Below, one piece after another: positions 24,485 to 36,760 of a stretch of 64,000 nt of DNA (positions are counted from its first letter, which is position 1; every line of letters begins with the position of its first letter). The stretch is from Rhyzopertha dominica (lineage: Eukaryota > Arthropoda > Insecta > Coleoptera > Bostrichidae), in the NCBI GenBank assembly GCA_025024175.1, contig QCXZ01000137.1, positions 2,046,001 through 2,110,000 of the forward strand, written 5' to 3'. The notes below the pieces were generated by a model that saw nothing but the letters and a program-made list of their open reading frames with translations, had not been told where the DNA came from and searched no databases. A program made the translations under genes and the position numbers.

Positions 24485-25019
24485 AGACTGAATGCTAGTT
24501 TTGGTTTGACCGGTAGTGAACTTTAAATAATCCGACCCTGCTTAACTATCTTCCGAAAATCGGACCTAAGTTTATGGTAATCCGGTTATTTGCGGTAACT
24601 TGTGAGGAGCCGCCTGCTTTTCGAGATGAAAGGTAAATTTACACGTTGAAATTAAATAAACAGACTGAAGCTGTATGTAGCTGGTTATTTTTCTTTTGCA
24701 AAGAAACTAGACCACTATTTATACAAAGACGGTGCAAAAAGGTAATACCTAACGAAAAACTGTTGCCATTTGTGACACTTTTTCGGAACACTTTGTATTG
24801 GGAGTCAATAAAAAAGGTTGCTAGACATTTACCTATGAAGGTAACGCCGCCAACCAAGGCCTTCCCCTCGAACAAGATAAGGCCGGTAAAGAATTAAATA
24901 CTCTGATGCCCTTTGAAACGACTGCCAGAGCTATCTGATAAATCATCAAACAAATGATCTTTTTTCTTCAAACTATTCAATGGCATCATTCTGAAGCATT
25001 CAACGTCTTCCTAACACAG
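24485..25019. other. Non-coding; possible terminal region of the IS630-type relic
   Basis: No gene. The overlapping open frames at 24639-24897 on both strands have no recognisable domain. GTAATCCGGTTATTTGCGG and TAATCCGACC near 24530-24595 are reminiscent of transposon terminal repeats, but I could not match them to a partner beyond the relic's other side. Confidence 0.25.
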
Positions 25020-25570
25020 CGCTTCAATGAATTCGGTTAAGGGACCGCATCTTTTTGCATCGAGCCCGTTCCAGCGTTCTCTTCAGAATTACGTCTTATC
25101 TAACAGCTCCACGGGCTTCACCCTTCTTTTTGCCCTGCCGTGCGTCGCCGGCGCTGTGGTCAGTTGTCGCTATCTATACCAAGTGACTAATTGGCCTCGG
25201 TGTAGGCTAATGCTGGTATTGATGGATCGACAGAGCTTACTATGCATTACTTGTAGAGCAGTGATGGATGACCCGGTCCTGCTGGCTACAGAGCCGATCC
25301 TATGCTGTCTGCTGCCGTTCCGGGCCGCGTTGCCGCCGACTGGCAATCAGATAGCTAATTAGGGCCTAATCTGGACGTGCACCATCGCGAAATGCCCCGC
25401 TTCCTGCACACGTCCAATTAAAACGCGAAAATCGAAGTTGGCTGATGAAAACCGATCGAACGTGGTGAAATGGATGCGTTCGGGGAGGTGTCGTGGCAAC
25501 GTCGGGAGCGGGTACGTTGGCATTGTATGTCTAAAAACACTGTAAAAGGACAATGGAATGCGTGTCTATT
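25020..25570. other. GC-richer unique block with a 111-codon open frame
   Basis: The open frame at 25027-25362 (+) starts MNSVKGPHLFASSPF and contains hydrophobic and cysteine-rich stretches, but I recognise no domain. No upstream splice signal decides for coding. The GC content is among the highest in the window, and the block ends with CAGATAGCTAATTAGGGCC (TAAT core). I favour a regulatory block over a gene. Confidence 0.25.
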
Positions 25571-27910
25571 AGGAATGGTTTAATTAAGGTGTGATAAATA
25601 TTCTACCAATAGGTATTAACAAAATGTAGCGTTTTCGTTGCGCTGTGTTCTTGTGTAATGCTTTAAGTTTAGATCTCCGCATGAAATTATCATCAAGTGG
25701 CTATCAGTGGTAATGATATCGCTGGAAATGGCTTCGAAGATGCCGGGAAGAATTCCTAGTGTCATAAATATCCCGATAAATTACATCGAGAGTTATATTT
25801 TCTGAGTGTCAAAAAACTTTCTCGGTCTCATACAATTTGTTATACAACATAAAATACTTTGAAGAAGAAAGAGGAACCTAATTTACAAAAGACTATACAG
25901 TATACTTAACGCAAACACAATCAAAGCTGGGCCTTGAACCTAATACGATGTTCTTAATTTTATTAATCTTATTTATACAACTGAAAATACCAGTATCATA
26001 AAAGTTCCTTATGTATCTAAGTACATAACCAAGACTCTCATACACTATCTTTTAAACTTAGCCTTACACATAAGTCATCCATAAATCTTCAAATCCTTGG
26101 CACTTATCTATTTTGAAACAAAGATCATTGAAAGAACATCAAACTACGAACGTCCTCTTGGAGATATATATGGACAAAGGTAAGCCTGCGGAAACACGTA
26201 TGACACCAAAGAATAATTGCGAGTTGGGGTGTTTCTTGCATTTGAGCGGAAAAGAACAGAAAAGGTTGATATGAACAAAGCTCTAAGCTTTAGCTGTATT
26301 GAAGATTTTTCTTTTGTGATTGTTTTCTAAAGACTGACCATTATTCGTTTTATTGTTCATTTTTCTTCTTCAAAGACTGCATAAATGTCCTTTTGGTACA
26401 TCTTTTACTGTGTGATAAGGAGATCTAAGTATATTGTATAGATTCTGGAAATACATCCAAAGTTATTAAAAAAACAAAATCAAAAGTTTGCACTATTTAA
26501 GTTCGTGATGCCGTATTGAAAATTTGGTTTCAACTGCGACCATGGCTCAAACATGTAACAAAAATTAAGCCAAGTTGTTAGCACTTAAAACCAAAAGTAG
26601 TTCTTGATTCAAACAAATCAATGTAAAATTGTCAAAATCAGCAGGAATATTTCCTAACAGGTCTCCAACGCATAACATTAACGAGTGGTAAATTTCTGTC
26701 CATTTTAAAAACGGAATCATTGCTATGATAGGAAAAGACCTGATCAGGTCGATTTGCGTATTAATACCTTTTCAGGAAGGAAATGTGAGGGACCTAAGGT
26801 AATAATTTTACAAGTAGTATTTCCTAAAATATTACTTTTAGTGACAAGGCGCATTTGAGTTACTTATTCAGAAATAAATCATATTCAGACAAAAGTAATT
26901 GCTTTCTGCTGTGCTTCTAAGGGTTAAATAATTTCATTTAATGAAGACGCACGTCATACTAGAGGAAAATTTTACACCGCCGTTCATATCAATAACTCAA
27001 TTTGACAAACCGGCTTAAACGTAACAATTATTTTTAGAATTACATCAGTATCGTTGATGTTTCTATTTATCTGTTTAGGTATGCAATATCCTAGTTAGAG
27101 TAATTACACCATGGTTATTTTTGATGTGCACATGTCATTGTGGTCGTAGACATTTATATTTGCAAATTTAATTAAACACACTGTAGTGCGTATCGGGCAG
27201 TTTTCTATCAATGAATGTGGAAAAACCAGAGCGATATGTTGATTCCTACCCAAAAGTTAGACAACTCAAAAGACGTGTAGTTACTATTAGTTTTATGTTA
27301 ATTAAAATAGCACGTTTGCATTTTTACTGCTTAATACCGTTTATGTAACGTGCTAATTATCCAAAAAACCGCGTCTAGACTGCAAACCATAAATAGGTGT
27401 TAACGATTTGTTGCAAAGAAAAAGCGTCCAAGTACTTCGTTATACGTTTCCGAATGTGTATTAAATTAAAACCAGGTTGCAAGCACGGTCTATAGTTACT
27501 GGATTCTGTTACAGTTTTGCGCAATTACAACCAGACAAACAAGGATTATTATTGGACGGTTGCTCAATCGTACGGTCGATTTCGTTTCAAAGAAGGATTA
27601 AGTTGTATCGGTTGAAGAGACTGGGTGTCGAAATAATATTTAAAAAAATGTTGCACAAGTATACTTGAATATTCGGCAGTGAATAACAATGATTATTTTT
27701 CCGACCCAAATATCGACCAATAGAATTGCACCATTCGACGTCACGTGGTACAACCTACATGGTATTATACTGATAATTTTTTGATTATTTTCTCTGGTAG
27801 TTGCTATATATACAAAACAAAACATGATCCAGTCAAATTAACCACACGTCAAACTGACAGGTTGAATTCAATTGTGAAAATTGGAGAAAAATCGGAAAAA
27901 TAATCCCCCG
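25571..27910. other. AT-rich non-coding stretch
   Basis: No gene, RNA gene or mobile element recognised in 2.3 kb. Confidence 0.4.
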
Positions 27911-28107
27911 AATACCACACGAGCTTCAAAATTATCTGGCATTTCCCTCAAGGTTCGTTGCAAACAAATAAAGTCGTCAAGTTTTTCAGGTTAAAAAATC
28001 ACGAGCTTCGCGCTCGTGATTTTTTAACCTGAAAAACTTGACGACTTTATTTGTTTGCAACGAACCTATCGGGAAATACCCGATAATTTTGAAGCTCTTG
28101 TGGTATT
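27911..28107. repeat. Near-perfect 197-bp palindrome (foldback/MITE-like)
   Basis: The inner arms 27951-28006 and 28012-28067 are exact complements over 56 bp, around a 5-base loop TTCGC. The outer arms (27911-27950 and 28068-28107) continue the complementarity with a handful of mismatches, ending AATACCAC / GTGGTATT. The right outer arm contains its own small palindrome, ATCGGG-AAATA-CCCGAT. CACGAGCTTC-like words occur at both outer ends and at the centre. No coding and no obvious target duplication. Perfection of the inner arms means recent origin or active homogenisation, or a cloning/assembly artefact. Confidence 0.9.
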
Positions 28108-29405
28108 ATAAGTGATAATTTTTATAATATAAGATATAAAATAGTTGTTTGTGGTGTGTGGTTCTATATTATACAGAAAGATGAAGAAAGCTGCATCTCG
28201 TAGCTACACGTGCTTCCAAAAATACAGAGGACCTATAATCTAATCTAACTGATATACTTCAGTGTTCGTTGTCCCAATTTTTAGTGATCAAGATTACAAC
28301 TATTCATTCTAAATCTTCCGTTCAGCTCGCTATCTTGGACAAAGTGTTCTTCATTTTTCACTACCTGCTTCTGTTGCTTGAAAATACTTGAAGATAAGAG
28401 AACAGACTGCGTGAAAATAGCTTAGAATAACACAAACACTCAGATAACGATCGAGTATTTTCCGTCGATGAGAAAACACTTAGACAGGTTGACTGACTTG
28501 CATAAAATGTAATTGTACGACAAGATGCAAAAACAAAATGTTGTTCCGTATGTACTAAAACAGCAGCAATTTACTTGCCACTAAAACCTACATTTTATCG
28601 ATTTTGAACATATTTTAGTACCTATTATTGCAGAAACGAAACACGTTGACTGTGAAACAAAACATTTACCAATTTAATTCTAGTGATTTTTAATAATAAT
28701 AATAATTACACAAACAACGACTTTTAGATTTAATATATAAGAAGTCTAATCAAATAATTAACAGAGCACGTCGTGAGTTTACAATGATATATCCAGAAAA
28801 CACAAGAAAACTGATAACATGCTGAGAAAATTATTAGAGGGTTCGCCTGAAAAATAGCCGTTGGCGGACAACGTGGCAAATAAAATAAATTTATTTGTAT
28901 TTTTCACCGTCTATCCACTGGTGTGTAATAATAAGTACTATTCACAGATTTCTGAACAATGACCTTAATTTACAGTATGACGTTCTATTCTGATATGTAG
29001 TGTTTTCCAACCGGAAATTTAAGAGGAGAATTTTTTTTTGCATTAAAGTGTATGCAGTTACTTTGATCTGAAATAAATTTCCTTACGCCTAGAAAACACT
29101 ATTTGTAGGATTGCTGGAGTTTTGATCTATTTTACACACTGAAGAGGTAAAACAACTTTTGCAATACACATTTATTTGTTAGCAGATACTAAATTATGTT
29201 GGGTGTTTAATATCTTGTAGTACGTTTTTTCTTTATGCTTTCATTACATTTTTTTCGACTTGTTATAATAAAGAAATTTACATACGGCTTCTTGTCACGT
29301 AACAACACATATCATACGTTCTTTTTGCTAGTGTAATTCGTCACGGTTTACAATTGTTTTAATATTATCATTTATCAATATTTCATTATTAGAATTGTTA
29401 TGGGG

Positions 29406-29408
<3 letters not shown>
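28108..29408. other. AT-rich non-coding stretch with a short (TAA)n run
   Basis: No gene recognised. A (TAA)n run lies at 28691-28708; such runs end several LINEs in this window, but no LINE body is visible beside it. Confidence 0.35.

Positions 29409-29454
<46 letters not shown>
29409..29454. repeat. (AT)n microsatellite
   Basis: About 23 uninterrupted AT units, followed by an imperfect ATAAAATAT tail. The open frame across it reads as alternating Tyr/Ile and is meaningless. Confidence 0.95.
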
Positions 29455-29462
<8 letters not shown>

Positions 29463-30370
29463 TAAAAATATATAGTGTCAAAAACGTCGAAAACATTTGG
29501 TTTCTCTTGCTTGAAAAATAGATGAGAATAGTTGTAATTCCATTGTGTCCTTAATTTTTTTCGCTGCGGTCTAGAATCGTAAATATTTTGCAGATAAAAA
29601 AGAAAATTTTTGACAAAACTGATGAAGTTCCTTTGATGCTTAGTAAGCAAGTCTTCTAAACGCCGATTTTGTGCTATTGCTATGAAGATTTCTGTCGTAG
29701 CAAGAACAATAACAAAAAAACTGCATCGTGACAGTCCGTCTGCATCGACTATTAAAATGTGACTTTCTTAATTGGCTGGGTTCCCGGGCCAGGTTCCCAC
29801 GGAAAGAAAGTGCACCCACGCACCACGCGCTCGTTACAGGTATGCTAACTGCAAGCATGCTTTGTTTGTTGTAATGTCGCCGCTTGCGGGCTGTGTGTAC
29901 ACATCTTGAGACGTTGTACCAGGGCAAAACACAAACAAAGGGTTTTATCGAGAGACAGATAACGGGGCTGGCTTCCCGAGAAATGAAACTGGGTTGCGAG
30001 TGATTGTTTGGACGGTCCCTCGCTCAGCATCCATCTTTAGCAAAGAAATGGCATTTAACCACGTCTGTAATTTACCAGGTCTCTTAAAAGCTGCTGCATC
30101 AACGTTTTTTGGCCGTCTGGTCCGCTGGACCGAACCATAAATCCAAAACACATCTTTAATAGAGCGCCGCCTCGAGATAAATCAGAAACTTAATGCGGAA
30201 GGAATCAGTACACTTAACACTCGATAAGGGTCCTTCTTGCGCGTCTGCTCTTCATTCGAATGTTCCTCCGTTTATTACTGTTATTTATTTCGATCGCGGT
30301 CCCATAAGTATGCAGAGTGGACTAAAGCAGTGGCGTATCACTTAGTTTTACCCTTAAAGTAAAATGGGGA
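29455..30370. other. GC-richer unique block (29750-30300)
   Basis: Overlapping minus-strand open frames at 29640-30151 show no known domain. The sequence is GC-rich and unique in the window (for example GGGTTCCCGGGCCAGGTTCC). It is likely one of the regulatory-type blocks. CAGTGGCGTATC at 30329 resembles a hAT end but has no partner. Confidence 0.25.
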
Positions 30371-30504
30371 TGGGCAATGCACACTTATAGCTCTCCTGTC
30401 TTGAAATTCCTTTTACCCATTGGATGTGAAGGTATGCCATGTTACTCAATCCTTTACCGTCTTTTGCACTATTTTTTTCCACTTAGTCTTGTATTTTGCT
30501 ATCT

Positions 30505-30875
30505 TTTCAGCTTCGTCCCAGTGAGGCTTCTCTTCTTGAATGCCTCGGCCACTGTCATATTCCATGTCTTCTGCGGTCTGTCTCTTCTTTTCTTTCTTTG
30601 CAGCTTTGCCTCCCATACTAGTTTGCCCCTTCCTCGTTCATTCTCACCAGGTTCCCGAACCGCTTTAGTTTATTTACTTCCACAGTTTGTTTAATCGAGT
30701 GATCCTTTCATTCATTCCTTCATACATATTTCCATTGCTTTTTATTGTGACTCCTAGGTGCCTAAAACTTTAAACCTGTTCTATTCGTTTCCCATTTATT
30801 GTTATGTCTATCCTTTTGTCTTCCTATGACCATTTTTTAGTCGTGCTCGTATTTATTAACACTTTGCTTAGCCAT
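30505..30875 (-). pseudogene. LINE reverse-transcriptase C-terminal relic
   Basis: Read from 30875 downward: DKRIDITINGKRIEQV, then SFRHLGVTIKSNGN and NERI, a usual palm/thumb segment of non-LTR retrotransposon RTs. After an internal loss comes KRFGNLVRMNE, a basic GKLVWEAKLQRKKRRDRPQK stretch, and TWNMTVAEAFKKRSL, the usual C-terminal tail of such elements. Frameshifts and a stop interrupt it. No catalytic Y/FADD region remains. Similar scraps lie at 40545-40770 and 53995-54115. Confidence 0.65.
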
Positions 30876-31586
30876 TGAAACACGTATTTATATTTTCTGG
30901 TAGGATGTTTACATATAAAGTTCCTATTCTTAGTTCTCGTACCGGTAAAGAACAGTTAGCTTTGTAAGTATGATTGCGTCGCGATGCAATTAACAAATCT
31001 GTATCGAGATTTCTTGACATCAAAGCTACAATACTTCAGTATTATCCCAAAAATAGCGTTTCGGTTGCCTGGTCGTGTTAGCATGTTCTTGAAAGTCATT
31101 CTGTCTACAACACCAGTCCTGTTTGAGTCAGATTCATAAACAGTAATGACCTAATTCGTATAGAATCCACTAACATGCAAAATATTGACCCACTTTAAGC
31201 CAGTTTTGCACCTTTTGCAGAAACGTAATCGTCTGTCCTTCCAGATAAACTCTTATCGTTCAAATATTTGTCTTTTATACACCTTCACAAATACAATTGC
31301 AATTTCTAGACAGTGCGTTGAAAAAATGACACTACAAATTATCTAGTTTGTGATTCACGTTACAATTCTGTCCTTTCCCGTTTCTGTAATAAAATCTCTT
31401 GTATATATAAAAAACTGAAAATGAAATCATTTAGTTAGTAAACATACTTCACATAAGAAGCACAAAAAGACGAGTTTTGCGAGAATTGACATCCATATTC
31501 GATGGACTAGTCTTATAGCACACTATATTTTAAAAGGTAATTTGTTGTTCAGAATCTTTAGGGAGCCAACATTTAAGTTATTAAAT
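30876..31586. other. AT-rich non-coding stretch
   Basis: No gene or element recognised. Confidence 0.35.
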
Positions 31587-31749
31587 AATAATAATAAAAC
31601 GCTAGTCTATAATCCTACTTCCTTTATTTTTGGCATACTTGTTAGGCCATCGAAGAAGGCCCACTAGGCGGTTAAAATGCTGGCATTTGACTTTGCCAAA
31701 AATAAAAGTATGGAAGTAGGATCATAGACAAATGTTTTAGTATTATTAC
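31587..31749. repeat. Small palindromic element with a hammerhead-like core
   Basis: The left arm (AATAATAATAAAACGCTAGT, then ATCCTACTTCC and ATTTTTGGCA) is repeated in inverse on the right (TGCCAAAAAT, GGAAGTAGGAT, then ACTAAAACATTTGTCTATG on the complement). Arms of about 50 bp enclose a 53-bp centre that matches 60001-60052. It is non-coding and could be a MITE or a mobile ribozyme-type element. Clear target duplications are not visible. Confidence 0.7.
31646..31698 (+). ncRNA. Degenerate hammerhead-ribozyme-like motif, copy 1
   Basis: In order: GCCA; TCGAAGA (hammerhead core CTGANGA with two changes); a short stem GCC-CACTA-GGC; AAAA in place of GAAA; TGC; and TGGC pairing with GCCA. Surrounding arms extend stem I (TTTTTGGCA with TGCCAAAAA). 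Core changes predict no self-cleavage. It aligns end to end with the better-preserved copy at 60001-60052. Confidence 0.35.
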
Positions 31750-32731
31750 TGAAATATCTGATGAACTATATTTAAATTGGAAGAAGGAATTGTGTACTCA
31801 AAAAAACTAGGAATATTCGCATCTTCTAGAGATTATTTTCCTATATATTTTAAAATTTATAGCTGCTAATGGAAACCAAAAGGAGAATTGACTATTGAAA
31901 AACTGGGACAAGAATGATTTGGTATGTGCCCCTTTTCTGTAACTAATACCGCCTGCACTGGCCTTGTAACAAGGCGTTGATAACAGGCCACCTATATTAT
32001 TACCCGGCTCTGTAGGTGCCCCCATTATCATAGAAGGGTTGTGGCGGTCGCACTTATTGAACTGATCTACCCGCTTATGATGACATGATTATTACTGTAA
32101 TCTCGCGCTATTAGTCATGAACAGCGCTCAGACCTGCTGGGTGGTCCTCACAGGACGAAATTGATATTTACCGACGATTCTACTGGTGATTTCAATGGCA
32201 TTGCAAACACGAAGAACTTCAGATTACTGGAAACTATCGCGTTTGATAAAGTTTAAAAGTAGCTTTCGTCATTAACAGCAACAACAATAGTTCATTAGTA
32301 AAATTCAACCAATTTAAAATAATCTGACATACCAGGCAATTGAAATTACAAGGAATCAAATAAAAATTAAAAGATATGAAATGAATGTAGAATTTCATCG
32401 ACTTGTACCTGGTGATAATGAAAATTCAAAATGTAATGTTTTGAGAAGCTTGTCTGCAATTTTGCATACAAAAAAATATTGACAATGCTGAAGATAGAGC
32501 AGATAGACATTACGTAGCAAAGCTTGAACACGTTGAATAGCCCAAATTGTTTTGTAACTAATAATTACTTCTTGAGCAAATTTTCTGGTACTCGTTTCTG
32601 GATTTTGGTCAATAATTTAGGAACCTGATCATTAAGTTATTGATATCTCGCAGTTACAGGCCATCCAATAATGTTTCTTGATTTAGCAGTAGTTCCAGTT
32701 TGTTGTATTCGATGATGAAGCTTAGTAAATA
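31750..32731. other. Non-coding stretch
   Basis: No gene recognised. A 74-codon minus open frame at 31807-32031 lies in a slightly GC-richer patch and lacks known features. Confidence 0.35.
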
Positions 32732-32787
32732 AGATAATATTTTCTCGGAAAGATCGCTGTCTCTTGAAAACACTGATAAAAGGTTTT

Positions 32788-32838
32788 TAGTCTGACGTTT
32801 CGATCACACCTGTAATCTTTGTCAAAGACGAAGAACAT
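32788..32838 (-). ncRNA. Hammerhead-like motif in Penelope copy 1 tail
   Basis: On the minus strand: GTCT, a core-like TTGACAA, a six-pair stem GATTAC-AGGT-GTGATC (one T-G wobble), then GAAA, CGTC, and AGAC pairing with GTCT. Penelope-like elements are known to carry hammerhead ribozymes near their ends. The core CTGANGA has two changes here, so activity is doubtful. Confidence 0.45.
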
Positions 32839-33184
32839 CAAAATCTGCCTGACACAAGTTCAAACACAATTTTTAAACTAAATAAACAAATCACCAAAGA
32901 AACGAGACGTCATAGAAACAACGTGCCGACCTGATAAGAAGAGAACCTAACGACGAAAAATGAACTACCTACCTATTAGATATAAACGAATTACTTGGAA
33001 AAAGGCAACTACAAAATAACCTTCCAAATGTCACCTAACTCACAATTACCAAAATTCCCTATTAAAATTGTTAGTATTCCTACAAATTTCTATAGCTTCT
33101 TTTATTAAACGTTTGTGACAATATCTTTCTCTACGTAAAATTTTTGTTTTATCAAAGTTCAGCTACAGAAGATTTACCTATTTG

Positions 33185-33960
33185 TTGCAGCCTAGTAGCA
33201 CGTATGTATTCTTTCAAACGCGTACCTACTTTTCTTTTAGTTTGACCTATGTAACACTTGCCGCAAGAACAAGTAATTTTGTAAACACCTCCAGTCTCTA
33301 AATGTACTTTATCTATAGTAAACCATTATATGTACTATCAACAACTAAAATATCGTGTTTTCTAAGCATCCTCTTTAATTAAATTAATTAACGAAAGGCC
33401 TTGTACATAAGGCAAACTGAACTTCAATTAACTTTGTCCTGGCGGAGAATTTACTTTATTTGGATGAGCACTTTTACTAAAAAACTGACCTGATATTCTT
33501 ATTGCTATAGCCATTTATCACTAGCGCTGATTTAAGATGATATATTTCTTTTTGTAAAGAACTTTCGTCTGATAACGTTTGTGCTCTAACAAATAACGTC
33601 TTTATAAGACTATTCTTTTGAGAAGGAGGGTGGTGAGATGTGGCATGTAAATATCTGTCTGTGTGTGTTGGTTCTCTGTAAACCTTGTGTCCTAACTGTC
33701 CAGTGTCTATTATGTAAATTTGCATATCCAAGAAAGGTAAACTACCATTGCTTTCTAATTCCATAGTAAATTTTATGTTAGGATTTTGACTGTTCAAATG
33801 ATTTAGAAACCTACCCAACTCTTATATACCGTGNGGCCAAATAACAAAAGTGTCATCTACTTCCTATACCAACATTTTGGCTTAAACTGAGAACTGTTTA
33901 TCGCTACCTGTTCAAAATTTTCCATAAACAAATTGGCTACTACAGGACTTAGGGGTGAAC
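33185..33960 (-). pseudogene. Penelope-like RT/GIY-YIG polyprotein fragment, copy 1
   Basis: From 33960 downward: the end of the RT fingers/palm region (VVANLFMENFE), the palm stretch (the YVDD site is altered around 33855), then NHLNSQNPNIKFTMELESNG, SLPFLDMQIYIIDTGQLGHK, YREPTHTDRYLHATSHHPPS, QKNSLIKTLFVRAQTLSDES. It ends with the GIY-YIG endonuclease GVYKITCSCGKCYIGQTKRK near 33220-33290. A stop at about 33477 and small deletions around 33380-33440 separate the two domains. Neither domain is functional. Confidence 0.85.
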
Positions 33961-36699
33961 CCTCGTATTGAGCTTAGTAAATGTTTCAGAATATCATAAA
34001 TGATTATTGGATAACCATGGAGATACATACAGTTTAGCCTGTAAGTCATTACTATTCGCTAATCAGCATAAAACAAAATCATACGAGCTATTTCAGCATA
34101 AGTAAACACAGGCCTCGTCAAAAAGTTAAAACTCAATACCAACAAAAGCAATAATAAATCTAAACTCAATTATTTGGCATAGAAGCCTACTTTCGTGTGT
34201 TAAACTATTTGAGATTTTGCTTTACTGAGTAGATCTGACAGATTTTCAACCATTAAAGCTACCACCTTTTTGTAAATACAAACAAGCTATGGAAATGCCA
34301 TCCAGATCACTCCTTGGGAACATAACTGTTATACCACCAAGCAGATTATACAAAAACTTCTTGTATCAACACAACCGGTTGCCAAGCAAGCTCTTATCGA
34401 ACAGGTTTATTATTTGTCCCTAGTAACGGTGTACGCGAACACTAATAGTACTAATACCAACACAGCAACAAAGTCGATTGCATTTAGCTTAACCAAATTC
34501 CTAAGACGTCGATTATTCCGTTTTTATTTGAGTGTCGCTAAGCATGAATTTAGATAGTTCTGATCTGTTTACCGAAACACTCCTTAATTCCAGACAGAGA
34601 AAGTTTATGTACACAATAAAAAAATATACGAGATAGAAAGTGATAAAAACACTACCTCGGCTTGGGAGAATTTCACGCTTATCAACTAGAGCAACAAAAT
34701 CATTATCAATTTTTATTGGATCTACTAAATCTCTTAAAATGATGAACGAATTCGCGAACAATTTAGCATTACTGTTATCGAGATAAATCAGACAGGGCCT
34801 CGCAAACCAAACGATAGGTGCCGCCACGGTTTTGTTCGAGTCCCGCATTTTGCCATGCCTCATTTACATCAGATAGTCGAGTAATTGCGATTAGAATGAA
34901 ATTATGTCAGTCCATGGGAATCGCAAGGCAAATACACCGGAGCTATTTACGATAATCTCGTACTTATGTAGACCGAATGATTGATAGAGCAATAAAATAT
35001 CGCAGATCAAACGTTGCCTAGCAAGCAGATAAAATGGCCGTTATTAATTGAACGACTGTCAATACGCGTGTGTTTGCATAGACTCGTGCAGTGTTTTGAT
35101 TCACTGCTGAATCGAGAATTGTTGGCAGACATACCTATTCTATACAAGCTAATAATAAATAGACAAGAATACGCATTAATAAATTAAATAACTAGTAAGT
35201 TTGTTAGGTACAAAGGCCTTTCCAGTGGCAACCGCCACAAGGGAGAATTAAATCCGTCCCAAATAAAGCGGCAATTATTACAGCTGTCCATCTGTTTTCG
35301 TCCATTTCAGATAAAAATCGTCGCCTCCAGTGAGTTTTTTCGCTCGCTCGTAAACAGAATTGATGTTGATGGTGCTTCGTAAAAGCCTGGGTGCTAATTA
35401 GTACGCATCCTATTAAACCTACGCCTGTGTAGCAATCGGCGAGAAAAAAGAGGCAGTGGCTTTCTTTCCGATTGCCTTTCGTTCCTGCTGAAACGTTCAA
35501 ACTTTTCAGGACAACAACTTCGGGACAAAACAATTGATCTTTTGACCAAAGAAAATTAGAAAACTGTACATCTACACAGTCGAAATTTATTGATATATTA
35601 CTAAATTGAAACATCACTAATGTGGGAACAGGGCAAAGCTTAGAAACAGGAAATTTATAACCACCATTTCTGATTATTATACTTCGGCAGCATGAAGTAT
35701 TTTCTCTATATAATTGAGGGTGGAGAGGCATATTTGTCGATCGCTAGAACTATCGTGCCTACTTGCATTGCAGATGACGGAGTAATTTCATCTTTTGTTT
35801 AGTTTGCAAAATATTCAATATGCCAACGACTCCAAAATCTATGAAATATTTATAGTCAAGTAGCTGCTTTCAAGATCCATTGGTTGATCTTTAATATCTG
35901 TAGCAGATAAAAAATTGCAGATGTAGGTAGTGTAAAATTATTTGGATTTGTGATAAGCCAAGTAAGAGGCACAGAATTTAAAAACGAGTTGTATGAAGCA
36001 GAACGGGTGGCAATTTTTCAAATGTAAGTATTGTAGAGTGTTCTAGGTGGGATAAACTTGAATTCCATCTTTGTTCTACTACAAGTATTTGAAGACAATC
36101 ATAAATCGAAAAAGTTTGCCCGAAGAAGCATATTTTTCTCTTTAAAAAAATTGGGTCTTTACAAGCCAAAAATCTATTAAAATTACAAAGGCAAAGAACA
36201 GTAAACTGATCTGATTGTTGGTCTTATCGGCAAGTAGATATCAGCGTTGTGTGAATTTAATCCTGTTTTTCTACTGTAACTGAAATAGTTTAAAACCGCC
36301 GTTGTTTAATTAAAATTGTAGCTCCTGCAATCGTATATTTTTGCTTTAGAATACAAACTACTAGATTAGTACCGGTATGCAAATTTGGGTGATCAGTGAA
36401 ATCTATAATGAAGTCCACTAATGACCTCACTTGAACAGCAAAATAGGATACGGCTAATCGTAACTGATTGACATTACTTAGTCGCCCACATATACGTCCT
36501 AAACCTATAAATTCTATAAAATAATTAAAACCTCTCAATGATCTGAACAACTCCTCTTTCCTAAAGAAAAAACTCGAAAAATTAAGTTGAATAAAGTACT
36601 TGTTCCCTCAATCATTAAATGTTGTGATGGAATGGCTAGGTTTTTCTGTATGTGACAACATCTGGACACTAGAGATTTAATTATAAACACCATCTACTT
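33961..36699. other. Non-coding; GC-richer block at 34650-35400
   Basis: The block at 34650-35400 is GC-richer and contains TAAT-core motifs (GTGCTAATTAGTACGC, GCGGCAATTATTACAGC), suggesting regulatory DNA. Apart from the open frames treated separately I find no gene. The stretch around 34000-34400 resembles decayed repeat DNA without a recognisable family. Confidence 0.25.
35204..35731 (-). CDS. Unrecognised 175-codon open frame, coding status doubtful
   Basis: This is the second longest open frame in the window. It begins MPLHPQLYRENTSCCRSIII and ends GGCHWKGLCT, with ten or so cysteines scattered without a spacing pattern, a hydrophobic VGLIGCVLIST stretch, and no domain I recognise. It lies in a GC-richer block whose other strand has TAAT-type motifs, and GC-rich DNA lengthens chance frames. 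There is no splice or poly(A) signal that fits. I rate chance above gene. Confidence 0.15.
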   Translation of the reverse strand: MPLHPQLYRENTSCCRSIIIRNGGYKFPVSKLCPVPTLVMFQFSNISINFDCVDVQFSNFLWSKDQLFCPEVVVLKSLNVSAGTKGNRKESHCLFFLADCYTGVGLIGCVLISTQAFTKHHQHQFCLRASEKTHWRRRFLSEMDENRWTAVIIAALFGTDLILPCGGCHWKGLCT

Positions 36700-36760
36700 A
36701 ATAATAATAATAATATTGAAATAAGAGCAGATACTGTGAGTAATACATCATAAGCAATAA

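Larger units (their letters stand above)
32732..33960 (-). mobile_element. Penelope-like retroelement, copy 1 (truncated)
   Basis: It is collinear with copy 2 (44135-45662) from the AGATAATATTTT start of its 3' end through the GIY-YIG and RT coding parts. It is cut short at about 33960, just after residues reading GSPLSPVVANLFMENFE on the minus strand. Loss of the 5' part is normal for these target-primed elements. Small deletions and N at 33834 interrupt it. Confidence 0.85.

Noticed and set aside
25027..25362. 111-codon open frame as a membrane protein
   Set aside because: Hydrophobic stretches alone are weak evidence in a GC-rich unique block; no signal peptide pattern or homologue recognised.
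29375..29650. 91-codon open frame
   Set aside because: Its end is the (AT)n microsatellite read as alternating Tyr/Ile; the rest has no domain.
30329..30340. CAGTGGCGTATC as a hAT end
   Set aside because: No inverted partner or 8-bp duplication was found within reach.
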